Positions 8,847 to 16,574 of a DNA stretch of 64,000 nucleotides are shown one piece after another. The first letter of the stretch is position 1, and the number at the start of each line of letters is the position of its first letter. Below the pieces are notes generated by a model. That model was not told where the DNA came from and did not search any database. It saw nothing but the letters and a program-made list of their open reading frames with translations. The stretch is from JABMQW01 sp964439935 (GTDB taxonomy: Bacteria > Fidelibacterota > Marinisomatia > Marinisomatales > TCS56). Made by a program: the position numbers and the translations under genes. The stretch spans positions 1-64,000 of the forward strand of contig CAYTPW010000003.1 in assembly GCA_964439935.1 (NCBI GenBank), in the 5' to 3' direction.

Positions 8847-9743
8847 TTAATCATCAGCAGTATTTCCAGAATCAATCAGTTTTATTTTAGAAATCACTGA
8901 ATCAAGTTTCTTAAAATTGGGTAGTAAGTTTTTCACCTCTTCAGGAGCTGACAACGCAGGATGTACTTCAGCACCTTTTTCAATTATCTCTGACATCAAT
9001 TTAATTGAATGTTTGATTCTTTGTTGAAATTCAGCATCTTCTCCTTTGAGTGATAATGATGTAACTAAATTAGTTGCTTCTGAAACAAGAAGAAGATCCA
9101 ACTCATCTTTTTGCGCTTTTTGAATTTCTGTAAGTGCTTGATTACCAATTTTCAATGATTGTAATTGTTCACGAAGTATATTCCCTTCCATGATCTTTTT
9201 TCTTATTACTGCTCCAGCCCAAACAATGCCCGCGAAAAGTGTTAAGGCTAATTCTGTACCTAAAAAGATATTTATCCAATAGGATCCCGATTCTATAGAT
9301 ATTACTTTTAATTTACCCTTAACATGTTTATTAAGAATTGTTTGGGAGATTATTTTGTGTATTGTACCTACGTGTGTTTCGATATCATGTAAGTCATTTA
9401 TAGTTGGCAGTTTGATAGATATTGACAATTCATTTAACGAAGGATTGATTTTTTCAATTGTCGACGAAAATCCCTCGCAAAGTAGTTTTAAAGTATTTAC
9501 TGCATTAATAAATGAATAAAATGTATCGCGATCTACTGTAATTTCTTCGGCTCTTGAATTATAAACCTTCTTTAATGATTGAACTTTTTTTGCGTGTTCT
9601 ACAAACAAATTATTTAATATCAGTATATCTACAGCATCAATAACTCCTTGGAATTTTGAAAATTTTTGCGAAGTTCTGACGCTTTTATATTCCAGCATTG
9701 GAATTATATCCATACAAATCTTACCTATAGTTGATAGTTTCAT
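8847..9743 (-). CDS. Hypothetical single-pass membrane protein beside a TIR gene
   Basis: A 298-residue product with no family I can name. Residues 1-145 are largely helical. A short strand-like stretch ending in 'ESGSYW' precedes one strong membrane helix (about 156-180) and a basic 'IRKK'. The last ~115 residues are charged, helical and cytosolic-looking. There is no signal peptide. This 'GS' plus helix pattern recalls uncharacterised proteins in phage-defence and plasmid regions, but that comparison is from memory. The gene is A+T-rich, unlike the symporter upstream, and lies 161 bases downstream of the TIR gene on the same strand. The two may form a module in which TIR is the enzyme and this is the membrane or sensor partner; that is inference. 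Confidence 0.6.
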   Translation of the reverse strand: MKLSTIGKICMDIIPMLEYKSVRTSQKFSKFQGVIDAVDILILNNLFVEHAKKVQSLKKVYNSRAEEITVDRDTFYSFINAVNTLKLLCEGFSSTIEKINPSLNELSISIKLPTINDLHDIETHVGTIHKIISQTILNKHVKGKLKVISIESGSYWINIFLGTELALTLFAGIVWAGAVIRKKIMEGNILREQLQSLKIGNQALTEIQKAQKDELDLLLVSEATNLVTSLSLKGEDAEFQQRIKHSIKLMSEIIEKGAEVHPALSAPEEVKNLLPNFKKLDSVISKIKLIDSGNTADD

Positions 9744-9904
9744 TTTATTCTTTCCTTTCTATTAACATGCCAACAACCCATTTTATCAGTGCAAACTTGA
9801 CCTTGCGTTTATTGATTGATTAACTATGACAGTAATAACAATCTTCATTTCTACAAATAGCGCTACCCACTTTTTGCATCTGGCGCGATGTATGTTGTAA
9901 AAAA

Positions 9905-10714
9905 TTAACGATTAAGTGCTTTCCAACTGGATATCTGTTCATTTATTACATATAGTTGTGTGGAAAAATCGTATGGATAATCATGTGACGCTTCGTGCAT
10001 AATCGATTCCAGTACTTCTTTTGGTACTTCTGGATCAGAAAATTTTTCAAGTTGATTATATGCTTTAACCTGCTCATCTATCACATATTTTTGGGTCGAA
10101 AAATCATTAGGATAGTCTCTTGTAGCATCCGCTTTAATCTGTTGAAGAACATCTTCATCTGATTTTATTGATTTATCCTTATGTGAAACATTATCTGGTA
10201 AATCATTTAAATTATTCGTCGCCGATTTAATTTTCTCAATATATATAGATTTCAAATTTATAATTTTATCAATCCATTTTTGATACTGAGCGCCCGATTG
10301 TACAGTTTTCCCTAGAGTAACTGATATATCCGATACAAATTGATGTAATTGGGCAACATTGCCACAACTTAATGCATTTAATGACGAAATTGGGCCTTTA
10401 AGGTCTGTAGCTTTTATACCTGGAGCAAGTAATGGTATCAGATATTTTCCTGCTCCCCACCTAGCACCAAGTTCAAAGATTACATATGCGGACTGTAAAC
10501 TTGCTTTGGATATGACACCAACAAGTGATACCGAATCCGAAACTTCTTTTTTTATTTGAGCTTAAGAGTTAGCTCCGCCTGGTAACCGATAACCATCTAC
10601 ACTTGTACATCTAATATCAGCAGCAGGTAATTCTAGTGAATCTTTAATTAAGTAGACTAAATATTCTGCTAATTCTTTGTCACTGCTACTATGGCTTATA
10701 AATACTTTAATCAT
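9905..10714 (-). pseudogene. TIR-domain protein interrupted by one in-frame TAA
   Basis: Reading from ATG at 10714 (with AAAGGA just upstream) gives 'KVFISHSSSDKELAEYL', the start of a bacterial TIR domain. The TAA at 10564-10562 is codon 51. The same frame then continues without another stop for about 218 codons: 'VSLVGVISKAS', 'SAYVIFELGARWGAGK' and a C-terminal tail. The Glu at codon 81 in 'IFELGARW' corresponds to the NADase glutamate of TIR enzymes and lies after the stop. The tail has two copies of a ~40-residue unit marked by 'DYPNDFSTQKYVIDEQ' and 'DYPYDFSTQLYVINEQ'. TIR proteins of this sort degrade NAD+ in anti-phage defence. The gene may be recently inactivated, phase-variable, read through, or affected by a sequencing error. 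Confidence 0.75.
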
Positions 10715-10740
10715 ATCCTTTAAATATTTTGTCTAACGGA

Positions 10741-10840
10741 AAAATCTTAAAACCCCATCCCTACCGTACAGCCCAGCTCATAATTCAGATTCGTTTTATG
10801 GAATTTACTGCGGTTGGGGATTGTTTGAAATGAATTCCGA
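10741..10840 (+). repeat. ~95-bp dispersed repeat, copy 1
   Basis: Shares with copies 2 and 3 the blocks 'ACCGTACAGCC', 'ATTCAGATTCG', 'GAATTTAC' and 'TTGTTTGAAATGAATTC' in the same order and orientation. It lies just upstream of the TIR start. Read on the minus strand, one frame ends 'NYELGCTVGMGF' then stop, like the last strand of a beta-barrel protein. Confidence 0.75.
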
Positions 10841-10867
10841 TAAATGATCCCGGCTGATTTTGGGATT

Positions 10868-10951
10868 AAAAAAGGTGCCACCAAAGCCGGAGCGGTTGCC
10901 TCGATAGTCGCTGGCACATTGACAACTTTACTCTGGAAAGAAGTTGGGCTA
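10868..10951 (+). pseudogene. Remnant of a second sodium:solute symporter gene
   Basis: Translates as 'KGATKAGAVASIVAGTLTT' followed by 'LLWKEVGL', matching residues about 412-438 of the intact symporter at 7217-8641. Differences from the intact gene are mostly in third codon positions, so this is an old paralogue fragment and not a recent copy. The frame is lost on both sides. Confidence 0.7.
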
Positions 10952-11118
10952 GCGTGGTCGCGAATTGGATTAAATCGTCAATGCGCTCTATTGTAGCGTT
11001 TGAGTTCTTTTCTGTATTTCGTTAGAATATCCTATATATTTGGCACGCATTTATATTCTTCAATGACACGACCACAAGGGTCGTGCCACACGATATTTTT
11101 TGTTGTATCACACGGGAC
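10952..11118. other. Hairpin-rich intergenic stretch
   Basis: No gene seen. CACGACC (11067-11073) pairs with GGTCGTG (11079-11085). An alternative outer pairing, TGGCACG (11041-11047) with CGTGCCA (11082-11088), is also possible. Confidence 0.5.
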
Positions 11119-11143
11119 AGGTCACCCATCACCCTGGTGACCT
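11119..11143 (-). terminator. Hairpin at the 3' end of the subtilisin gene
   Basis: Arms AGGTCACC (11119-11126) and GGTGACCT (11136-11143) overlap the stop codon of the minus-strand protease gene. A clear T-run is missing, so it may act as a 3' stabiliser more than a terminator. Confidence 0.4.
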
Positions 11144-12986
11144 AGAGGATTTTCTGTGAATGCACTGCCATGCTTATCTTGCCGGTGCCGGAGTTTGCGT
11201 AACGGCGGATCCGAATAGTATAGGTTCCGGTCGATGGTGCAACAAAGTCTACAATTTCAAATGGATTATCCCAACTATACGATCCTGCAACCGTGATCCC
11301 ACTCGGACTGCGAATCGACAAGTCGAGGTCCATGTTGATTGTGTAACTGTGGCTGTGGTAGCTTGTCGGTGAGTAAGCGAAGCTTCCGGGGATCAGCCAT
11401 ACAAGCACTACCCGGTAAGGCTGGCCGGCTATGAAGGAGCGTGTGGCTGTCACGATACCATTCGAGTTGAAGTGGCTACCATTTCCACCCCACCAGATTG
11501 TGTTGGTTCCGTTGTAACCGCTATTGAGATAATCGATTCCACCAGCACCGTCTTTATCACTAAGCCGCTCCGATCCCTCGATATTGTCAGTAGCGCCAGC
11601 CATCATTAATGCTTTTAGTCGGGCTGGGTGCCCGCAAAGCCATGAATATTTGCCGAGGAGGTCAGCAGCAAAAGCCGCAGCATGAGGAGCTGCACAGCTC
11701 GTACCGCTACAATTTCCAGCACTGGTGCTTACTGAACCGGGTGCTGCAACTTCTAGCTTCTCCGCCTTTGTGTCGGGATCGATATAGGCAGATGAACCTG
11801 ACATGGAACTCGTAACATCACTGTAATTGCCAACGGTAATAATGTTAAAAGCCTTCCCCGGCGAGGTGATTTCGTCACCGGTATTGCCAGCACTTTTGAA
11901 AACAGCCCAGCCGTCGTCGTAGATGCCGGTATCAAAATCCCTGTCGCGGGTGGTGTAGGCACCCGTGTTATCAGCACCCCAGCTATGGCTCGCTACCCAA
12001 GGGCGCGGTGATTGGCTGGCGGGATTGCTCATGAAATCATTATCGTCACAGTAGACATGTGCGGCCGGTGCTACGGTTGCTAGGATATTGCCTACCTTAT
12101 CGGCATGAGAACTCGAACTTAAGCTCGAAACATTGGTATAAAGGCCCGAGTTCATATCCGAGTTACTTGGGCAATTCGAGCCGTTAGCTTCTCGCATGTA
12201 GATACCCATTCCAGATCCATCGTGTCCGCGATCAATTGCCCATGACTGAACATTGGTCGCTGCCATTGCGCTGGTGAGCTCGTCTTTCTCTTCAATCCAA
12301 GGTTCAATACTTACAACCAAACCTTTATTTCGCTCTGCAAGTTGGAGAAGTTCCTTTTTAGTCACCATACGCCTCAGAGAGATGTCACCTCGCTCAGTTG
12401 CTGCCTTCGCGACTGGATCGCGCCATTTATTGAGTTCTACTAATTTTCGCATTATGTTCTGACGCCGCTTTAAACGTTCTGATTTAGCAGCGTTTTCTGA
12501 ATCAAGCCACTTCTGCTGGAGGGCTTTGAGTTCGCGCTCTGTGGCCTGTTTTCCATCAATACGAATCTTTTGTTCACCCATCTCTCCAAGCTCAACTTCT
12601 ATAACGGCCTCAGGGTCTCGGTAGCTTCCTACCTCATCAGGAAGTACGAATATTACCTCGATCGAATCTTCAGGTGCTATATATCCGGGTTGTCCCTTCC
12701 TTATATCGAGGCTCGCACGCAGCCGAGGATCAATGATTTCACGAGCCGATACAGGGATACTGTCCACTGTAGCGCCCTTTTCATCTAAATGGGTAGATTC
12801 CCACTTGCCATTAGATAATTGGTATTTTTTTGAGATGTACGTAACACCATTGCGTTCAACTTTACTGATTTCCTCAACAACAACCTCCTGCGGATGCTTT
12901 TTAGTGGTACATTCCCAGCTCAACAGCATAGCTACAGCAATTGAAATAGCTGGTAAAGTCAGCAACTTTAATTTTTGTCGTATCAT
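11142..12986 (-). CDS. Subtilisin-like S8 serine protease, secreted (lipo)protein
   Basis: I place the start at ATG 12986, preceded by GAGGAG at 5 bases, giving 614 residues; an earlier TTG adds nine residues without a ribosome site. The N-terminus is a signal sequence with a possible lipobox 'LLSWEC'. The peptidase S8 domain has His294 in 'SSHADKVGNIL' and the nucleophile Ser430 in 'GTSCAAPHAA'. Where the catalytic Asp is expected the protein reads 'GIYMREANG', so Asp is not obvious there and Glu is the nearest acidic residue. The C-terminal ~110 residues form a beta-rich, P-domain-like module ('NMDLDLSIRSPSG', 'GTYTIRI'). It probably digests extracellular protein or processes surface proteins. 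The gene stands alone; repeat copy 2 lies upstream. Confidence 0.85.
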   Translation of the reverse strand: MIRQKLKLLTLPAISIAVAMLLSWECTTKKHPQEVVVEEISKVERNGVTYISKKYQLSNGKWESTHLDEKGATVDSIPVSAREIIDPRLRASLDIRKGQPGYIAPEDSIEVIFVLPDEVGSYRDPEAVIEVELGEMGEQKIRIDGKQATERELKALQQKWLDSENAAKSERLKRRQNIMRKLVELNKWRDPVAKAATERGDISLRRMVTKKELLQLAERNKGLVVSIEPWIEEKDELTSAMAATNVQSWAIDRGHDGSGMGIYMREANGSNCPSNSDMNSGLYTNVSSLSSSSHADKVGNILATVAPAAHVYCDDNDFMSNPASQSPRPWVASHSWGADNTGAYTTRDRDFDTGIYDDGWAVFKSAGNTGDEITSPGKAFNIITVGNYSDVTSSMSGSSAYIDPDTKAEKLEVAAPGSVSTSAGNCSGTSCAAPHAAAFAADLLGKYSWLCGHPARLKALMMAGATDNIEGSERLSDKDGAGGIDYLNSGYNGTNTIWWGGNGSHFNSNGIVTATRSFIAGQPYRVVLVWLIPGSFAYSPTSYHSHSYTINMDLDLSIRSPSGITVAGSYSWDNPFEIVDFVAPSTGTYTIRIRRYANSGTGKISMAVHSQKIL

Positions 12987-13163
12987 GATTACTCCTCTCG
13001 CTACATGCAACACAGATAAAACAGTTTTGATGATCTTGACTCATATCACCCTTTCAGCTGGACAATAATTCCACCTATTGCTATATTATCGGTAAAAGAT
13101 GGAATATTCATATATTTTTGTCCATGTATTACCTATTTGTTATTGTTAATATGGAATAATTCC

Positions 13164-13256
13164 ACTGTCCCCATCCCCACCGTACAGCCTAGCTCATAAT
13201 TCAGATTCGCTTGACGGAATTTACTGCGTTTTAGGATTGTTTGAAATGAATTCCGA
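13164..13256 (+). repeat. ~95-bp dispersed repeat, copy 2
   Basis: Same blocks and orientation as copies 1 and 3. It overlaps the 3' end of the minus-strand PspC-domain gene and supplies its last ~10 codons ('EFISNNPKTQ') and stop, and lies ~180 bases upstream of the protease start. Confidence 0.75.
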
Positions 13257-13703
13257 GTCTCCCGGGGGCTCACCGGGCGGGTGTTTCCCCTCTGGCAGGA
13301 AGATCCACAGGGCCAGGTAGAGGACGATACTGGGTACAACCAGAGTAAACAGGGTCACGACAACAAAGACCCAGCGCAGCATGGTAGCATTGATCAGGTA
13401 GTAATCTGCCAGTCCACCGATAACACCGGCAATGATACGATCGGTAGCCGAGCGCCTGAATGATCGTACCGGTTTGAATTTACTCAGGTCAGGATGAATT
13501 ACAGCTGGCTCAGGTGCTGTTTCACTTTCGACCTGGCCGGTGCCCTCGCAGGTCTGGCACCTGATCTCACGCTGCCCGCCGCAGACCCAGCACAGGGCCG
13601 GTTTCATATCCCCGCCGGAATCCAGCTTGGATACATAACCTCTTCCCATACATTTGGTGCAGGTTTGAGTTTTGGCACCCTGACAGGTACCGCAAATAGC
13701 CAT
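13221..13703 (-). CDS. Zinc-ribbon (DnaJ-type CxxCxG) and PspC-domain membrane protein
   Basis: A 160-residue protein with an excellent ribosome site (GGAGGTGAT before ATG at 13703). The first ~55 residues hold four CxxC pairs (C4/C7, C15/C18, C38/C41, C49/C52), two of them as CxxCxGxG, as in the DnaJ cysteine-rich domain; they should bind two zinc ions. Residues ~80-140 are a PspC domain ('RIIAGVIGGLADYY', 'LRWVFVVVTLFTLVVP') with two membrane helices. PspC proteins take part in the envelope-stress phage-shock response. The C-terminal tail is read from repeat copy 2, so the original end may have been replaced. A role coupling zinc or redox state to envelope stress is inference. Confidence 0.8.
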   Translation of the reverse strand: MAICGTCQGAKTQTCTKCMGRGYVSKLDSGGDMKPALCWVCGGQREIRCQTCEGTGQVESETAPEPAVIHPDLSKFKPVRSFRRSATDRIIAGVIGGLADYYLINATMLRWVFVVVTLFTLVVPSIVLYLALWIFLPEGKHPPGEPPGDSEFISNNPKTQ

Positions 13704-13723
13704 CGATCACCTCCAAAACCGAA

Positions 13724-13824
13724 AAAATCTCAAAACACCGTCCCCGCCGTACCGCCAATTTCCTGATTCAGATTCGTTTAATAGAATTTACCACGTTTAA
13801 GGCTTGTTTGAAATGAATTCGTAT
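13724..13824 (+). repeat. ~95-bp dispersed repeat, copy 3
   Basis: The most diverged copy, but it keeps 'GCCGTACCGCC', 'GATTCAGATTCGTTTAAT' and 'TTGTTTGAAATGAATTC'. It ends 20 bases before the PspC-gene start codon, so it occupies that gene's leader. Copies 1 and 3 also share an edge (AAAATCT-AAAAC). Confidence 0.7.
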
Positions 13825-13873
13825 AATTTACCACGGCTGTTCAGTCCGTCTGCAAATAGTGCTGGTGTGTTCG

Positions 13874-14059
13874 CTACTCCCTGGGCTTCTTTTTAACTCC
13901 TAAACCACCAACAACTATTAGTGAGGCCGCAGCACCGCCGCCTAGTATAAGCTGTATTTCCTGATAGGCTCCTGTTCCTTTCAAGGCCATCGAACAGGCG
14001 ATCATAACAAAGCCCCAGATGCAGGCGTTTGCGATTACTATTATTCCAACTCTTGGCAT
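13874..14059 (-). CDS. Small membrane protein, 61 residues
   Basis: Two hydrophobic segments (about 5-24 and 33-53) separated by a short polar loop, and a basic tail 'VKKKPRE'. ATG at 14059 follows GGAGG by 8 bases, a strong reason to accept it as a gene. It lies 25 bases after the stop of the kinase/phospho-lyase fusion on the same strand and may be its operon partner. No family recognised. Confidence 0.65.
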   Translation of the reverse strand: MPRVGIIVIANACIWGFVMIACSMALKGTGAYQEIQLILGGGAAASLIVVGGLGVKKKPRE

Positions 14060-14084
14060 CTATTTATCCTCCGATTTGAATTGA

Positions 14085-16343
14085 TTATGTTTTAAGTATT
14101 TCATATATCTGGTCGGTCACCTGCTGAGCATTCTCCCTGGTAAAGCACAGCGGTGGCTTGGTTTTCAGAACGCTGTCATCGGGTCCATCGGTATCGATCA
14201 GTATGTGCCTGTTTCTCAGTTCGTTTTTGATCAGGTTGGCCAGTTTGCCATCCGGTTCCAGACTATTGTTGTCTTTAACTAATTCTACGCCAATGAATAA
14301 ACCGGAGCCGCGCACATCACCTATGCAGGAAAATTCTTTTTGAAGATTGCTGAAGAGCGCTTTATAGAATTCACCAACTAGTCGGGCATTTTCCTGCAGA
14401 TTTTCGGATTCAATTACATCCAGTACAGCCAGCCCAATGGCACACGACACCGGATTACCGCCAAATGAACTGAAGAATTCAACCCCTTTACTGAAAGAAT
14501 CAGCAATTTCGGTGGTGGTTACCACGGCTCCTATGGGATGACCATTTCCCATGGGCTTCCCCAGGATCACGATATCAGGAACAACCGCCTGTGCTTCAAA
14601 GCCCCAGAAATGTTCTCCCAAACGCCCAAAGCCGGTTTGAACTTCATCGCTGATGCAAACGCCGCCCTGATTTCTGATGGCTTGATAGACTTCTTTTAAA
14701 TAACCTGGGGCCAGTGGCACCTGCCCGGCGCACCCCAGGATCGGTTCGCTGATGAAAGCTGCAACTGGTGAGTCGGATCGTTCAATTTGTTTAATTGCCT
14801 CTACGGCGTACATTTTTCCGGCACTGCCTTCATCTTTGTATTTGCCCCGGTAAGTATCCGGGATGGCTGTTTTCAGGATATGCTCTTGCTGTCCCGGTCC
14901 GGATTTGGCACTGAATTTATAGTCACTGATATCGATCCCGATCTGGGTGTTGCCATGATAACCATGTTCTACCACCATCAGATTTTTAGAGCCGGTATGA
15001 GCCCGGGCCAATCTGATCGCTAAATCGGTGGCCGCACTGCCCGAATTGACAAAATAAACCTTATCAAGCGGGGCCGGGAATTTGGCCAGCAGGCGCTCGG
15101 CATATTCCGGTAATAAATCGTATAAATAGCGGGTATTGGTATTGAGTCGTGCAATCTGAGCTTGGGAGGCAGCTACCACCGTTGGGTGCGAATGCCCCAC
15201 ATGAGGGATATTATTGTAGGCATCCAGATAGGTGTTGCCATAGGCATCGTACATGTATTGGAATGCTGCCTTAACCATATTGATCGGCCTGGCATAACTC
15301 AATCCAAGGACCGGACTGATAACCTTATGCCTTGCTTTGATCAATTTGTCGACAGATTGTGGTTTCTCAACAGTCAGGCCGATATCGGCGCGGAAACAAT
15401 TTTCTGCGGCAATTGGATTTATCCTCATCCACCGGTGCAGCAATGCCCAGGCCTGTTTTTCACTTACAAAAGCATATTCATTTTTGGAATTAATCCTTCT
15501 GGAGTGGGAGGAATTACACACACTGATACAGATTCTGGCTGCTACCAGGTAATACAAAACGGCAATTTCATTTTCCTGGACAGGCAATACTTGATGATAT
15601 GATTTCAGTATAGTTGATGCCCATTCCAGGGGATCTTCCTTATCAAAGCAGGCATAGGCCATAGCTACCGCCAGTTCATTGATCAGGGCCGTGTAGGCCA
15701 GGTCGCCGAAATCGATAATGCCCGAAACCTTGCCATTATTCACCAGCACATTCCACTCGTTGGCGTCATTATGAATATAGGTTTTACGCAAATCAGGCAG
15801 TACCGGCGCAACATTTTCTGCAAACTGCTGGAAAAAATAGCTGACCAAACTGTGGTTTTTGGGACCCGCAATATCCGCTATATATTTTTTATTCAGGTTG
15901 AGGTATTCGATGCTCCACTCCCAGCGCCGGGCCTTGATGGTGTAGTTATTACACAATTGAAGTTCAATATCCAGTTGGGCCAGAAAAGTGCCCAACGATT
16001 CGAATAATGATTTTGAGTGCTTAACATCCGCTATAGGTTGACCTTCCAGGAAGGATAGTATTCGGCAGATTGTTTCTTTTCCGGCGATTTCAATGCATTT
16101 AACAAAGGAGCCATCGCTGAATTGAATCGGTCGGGGATATTTGTCATTCCCCGGTTTTTGCAGAGCTAAAAGGATTTCATTTTCCGCTGTCACCAGGGCC
16201 AGGGAATCGCTGCTTTCGGGATAGGTTTTAAAAATGAATTTTCCGGCTTCGGTTTTAACCAGATAATTTAAATTGTCGTAGCCGTTGAGCTGCTTTATTT
16301 CAACCTGCCGGAAGCCAAACTCTTTTTGCAGCAGTTTATTCAT
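14085..16343 (-). CDS. Kinase (APH-type) fused to class-III aminotransferase/phospho-lyase
   Basis: A 752-residue two-domain protein. Residues ~1-310 are a phosphotransferase (APH/choline-kinase fold) with the catalytic loop 'IHNDANEWNVL' and the metal-binding 'IDFGD'. Residues ~330-752 are a class-III PLP enzyme with 'DEVQTGFGRLGEHFW' and the PLP lysine K596 in 'ILGKPMGNGHPIG'. Known relatives include hydroxylysine kinase plus phosphohydroxylysine phospho-lyase, and ethanolamine-phosphate phospho-lyase. The fusion therefore suggests phosphorylation of an amino-alcohol followed by elimination of phosphate and ammonia on the same chain. The M23-peptidase-like middle domain found in some bacterial relatives is absent. 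The substrate cannot be told from sequence. Confidence 0.85.
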   Translation of the reverse strand: MNKLLQKEFGFRQVEIKQLNGYDNLNYLVKTEAGKFIFKTYPESSDSLALVTAENEILLALQKPGNDKYPRPIQFSDGSFVKCIEIAGKETICRILSFLEGQPIADVKHSKSLFESLGTFLAQLDIELQLCNNYTIKARRWEWSIEYLNLNKKYIADIAGPKNHSLVSYFFQQFAENVAPVLPDLRKTYIHNDANEWNVLVNNGKVSGIIDFGDLAYTALINELAVAMAYACFDKEDPLEWASTILKSYHQVLPVQENEIAVLYYLVAARICISVCNSSHSRRINSKNEYAFVSEKQAWALLHRWMRINPIAAENCFRADIGLTVEKPQSVDKLIKARHKVISPVLGLSYARPINMVKAAFQYMYDAYGNTYLDAYNNIPHVGHSHPTVVAASQAQIARLNTNTRYLYDLLPEYAERLLAKFPAPLDKVYFVNSGSAATDLAIRLARAHTGSKNLMVVEHGYHGNTQIGIDISDYKFSAKSGPGQQEHILKTAIPDTYRGKYKDEGSAGKMYAVEAIKQIERSDSPVAAFISEPILGCAGQVPLAPGYLKEVYQAIRNQGGVCISDEVQTGFGRLGEHFWGFEAQAVVPDIVILGKPMGNGHPIGAVVTTTEIADSFSKGVEFFSSFGGNPVSCAIGLAVLDVIESENLQENARLVGEFYKALFSNLQKEFSCIGDVRGSGLFIGVELVKDNNSLEPDGKLANLIKNELRNRHILIDTDGPDDSVLKTKPPLCFTRENAQQVTDQIYEILKT

Positions 16344-16574
16344 ATTTCAATGTATTACGGTGATTGTCTAAAATCAATTCTTCTTGCGATCCAATATCGC
16401 TGTAAACCCAAGTAGTTTTTGATTCACTGAAATGTACTCCATTTACCTATTTGGTAAATCCAGTGAATGCCGATTCATAGCCTGTCGACTGTGTGACTAC
16501 CTTAAGCGGATGACGACTTTAATAAACTGCTGGAACTCTTATGATTCAGATATTATGCTGTCTGTTGATTTTGC

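Noticed and set aside
8647..14059. Possible mobile element carrying the TIR module
   Set aside because: No transposase, integrase, terminal inverted repeats or tRNA attachment site were seen; only composition change, repeats and a gene remnant support transfer.
15162..15602. 146-codon open frame on the plus strand
   Set aside because: Lies wholly opposite the well-supported kinase/phospho-lyase gene; a shadow of its codon pattern.
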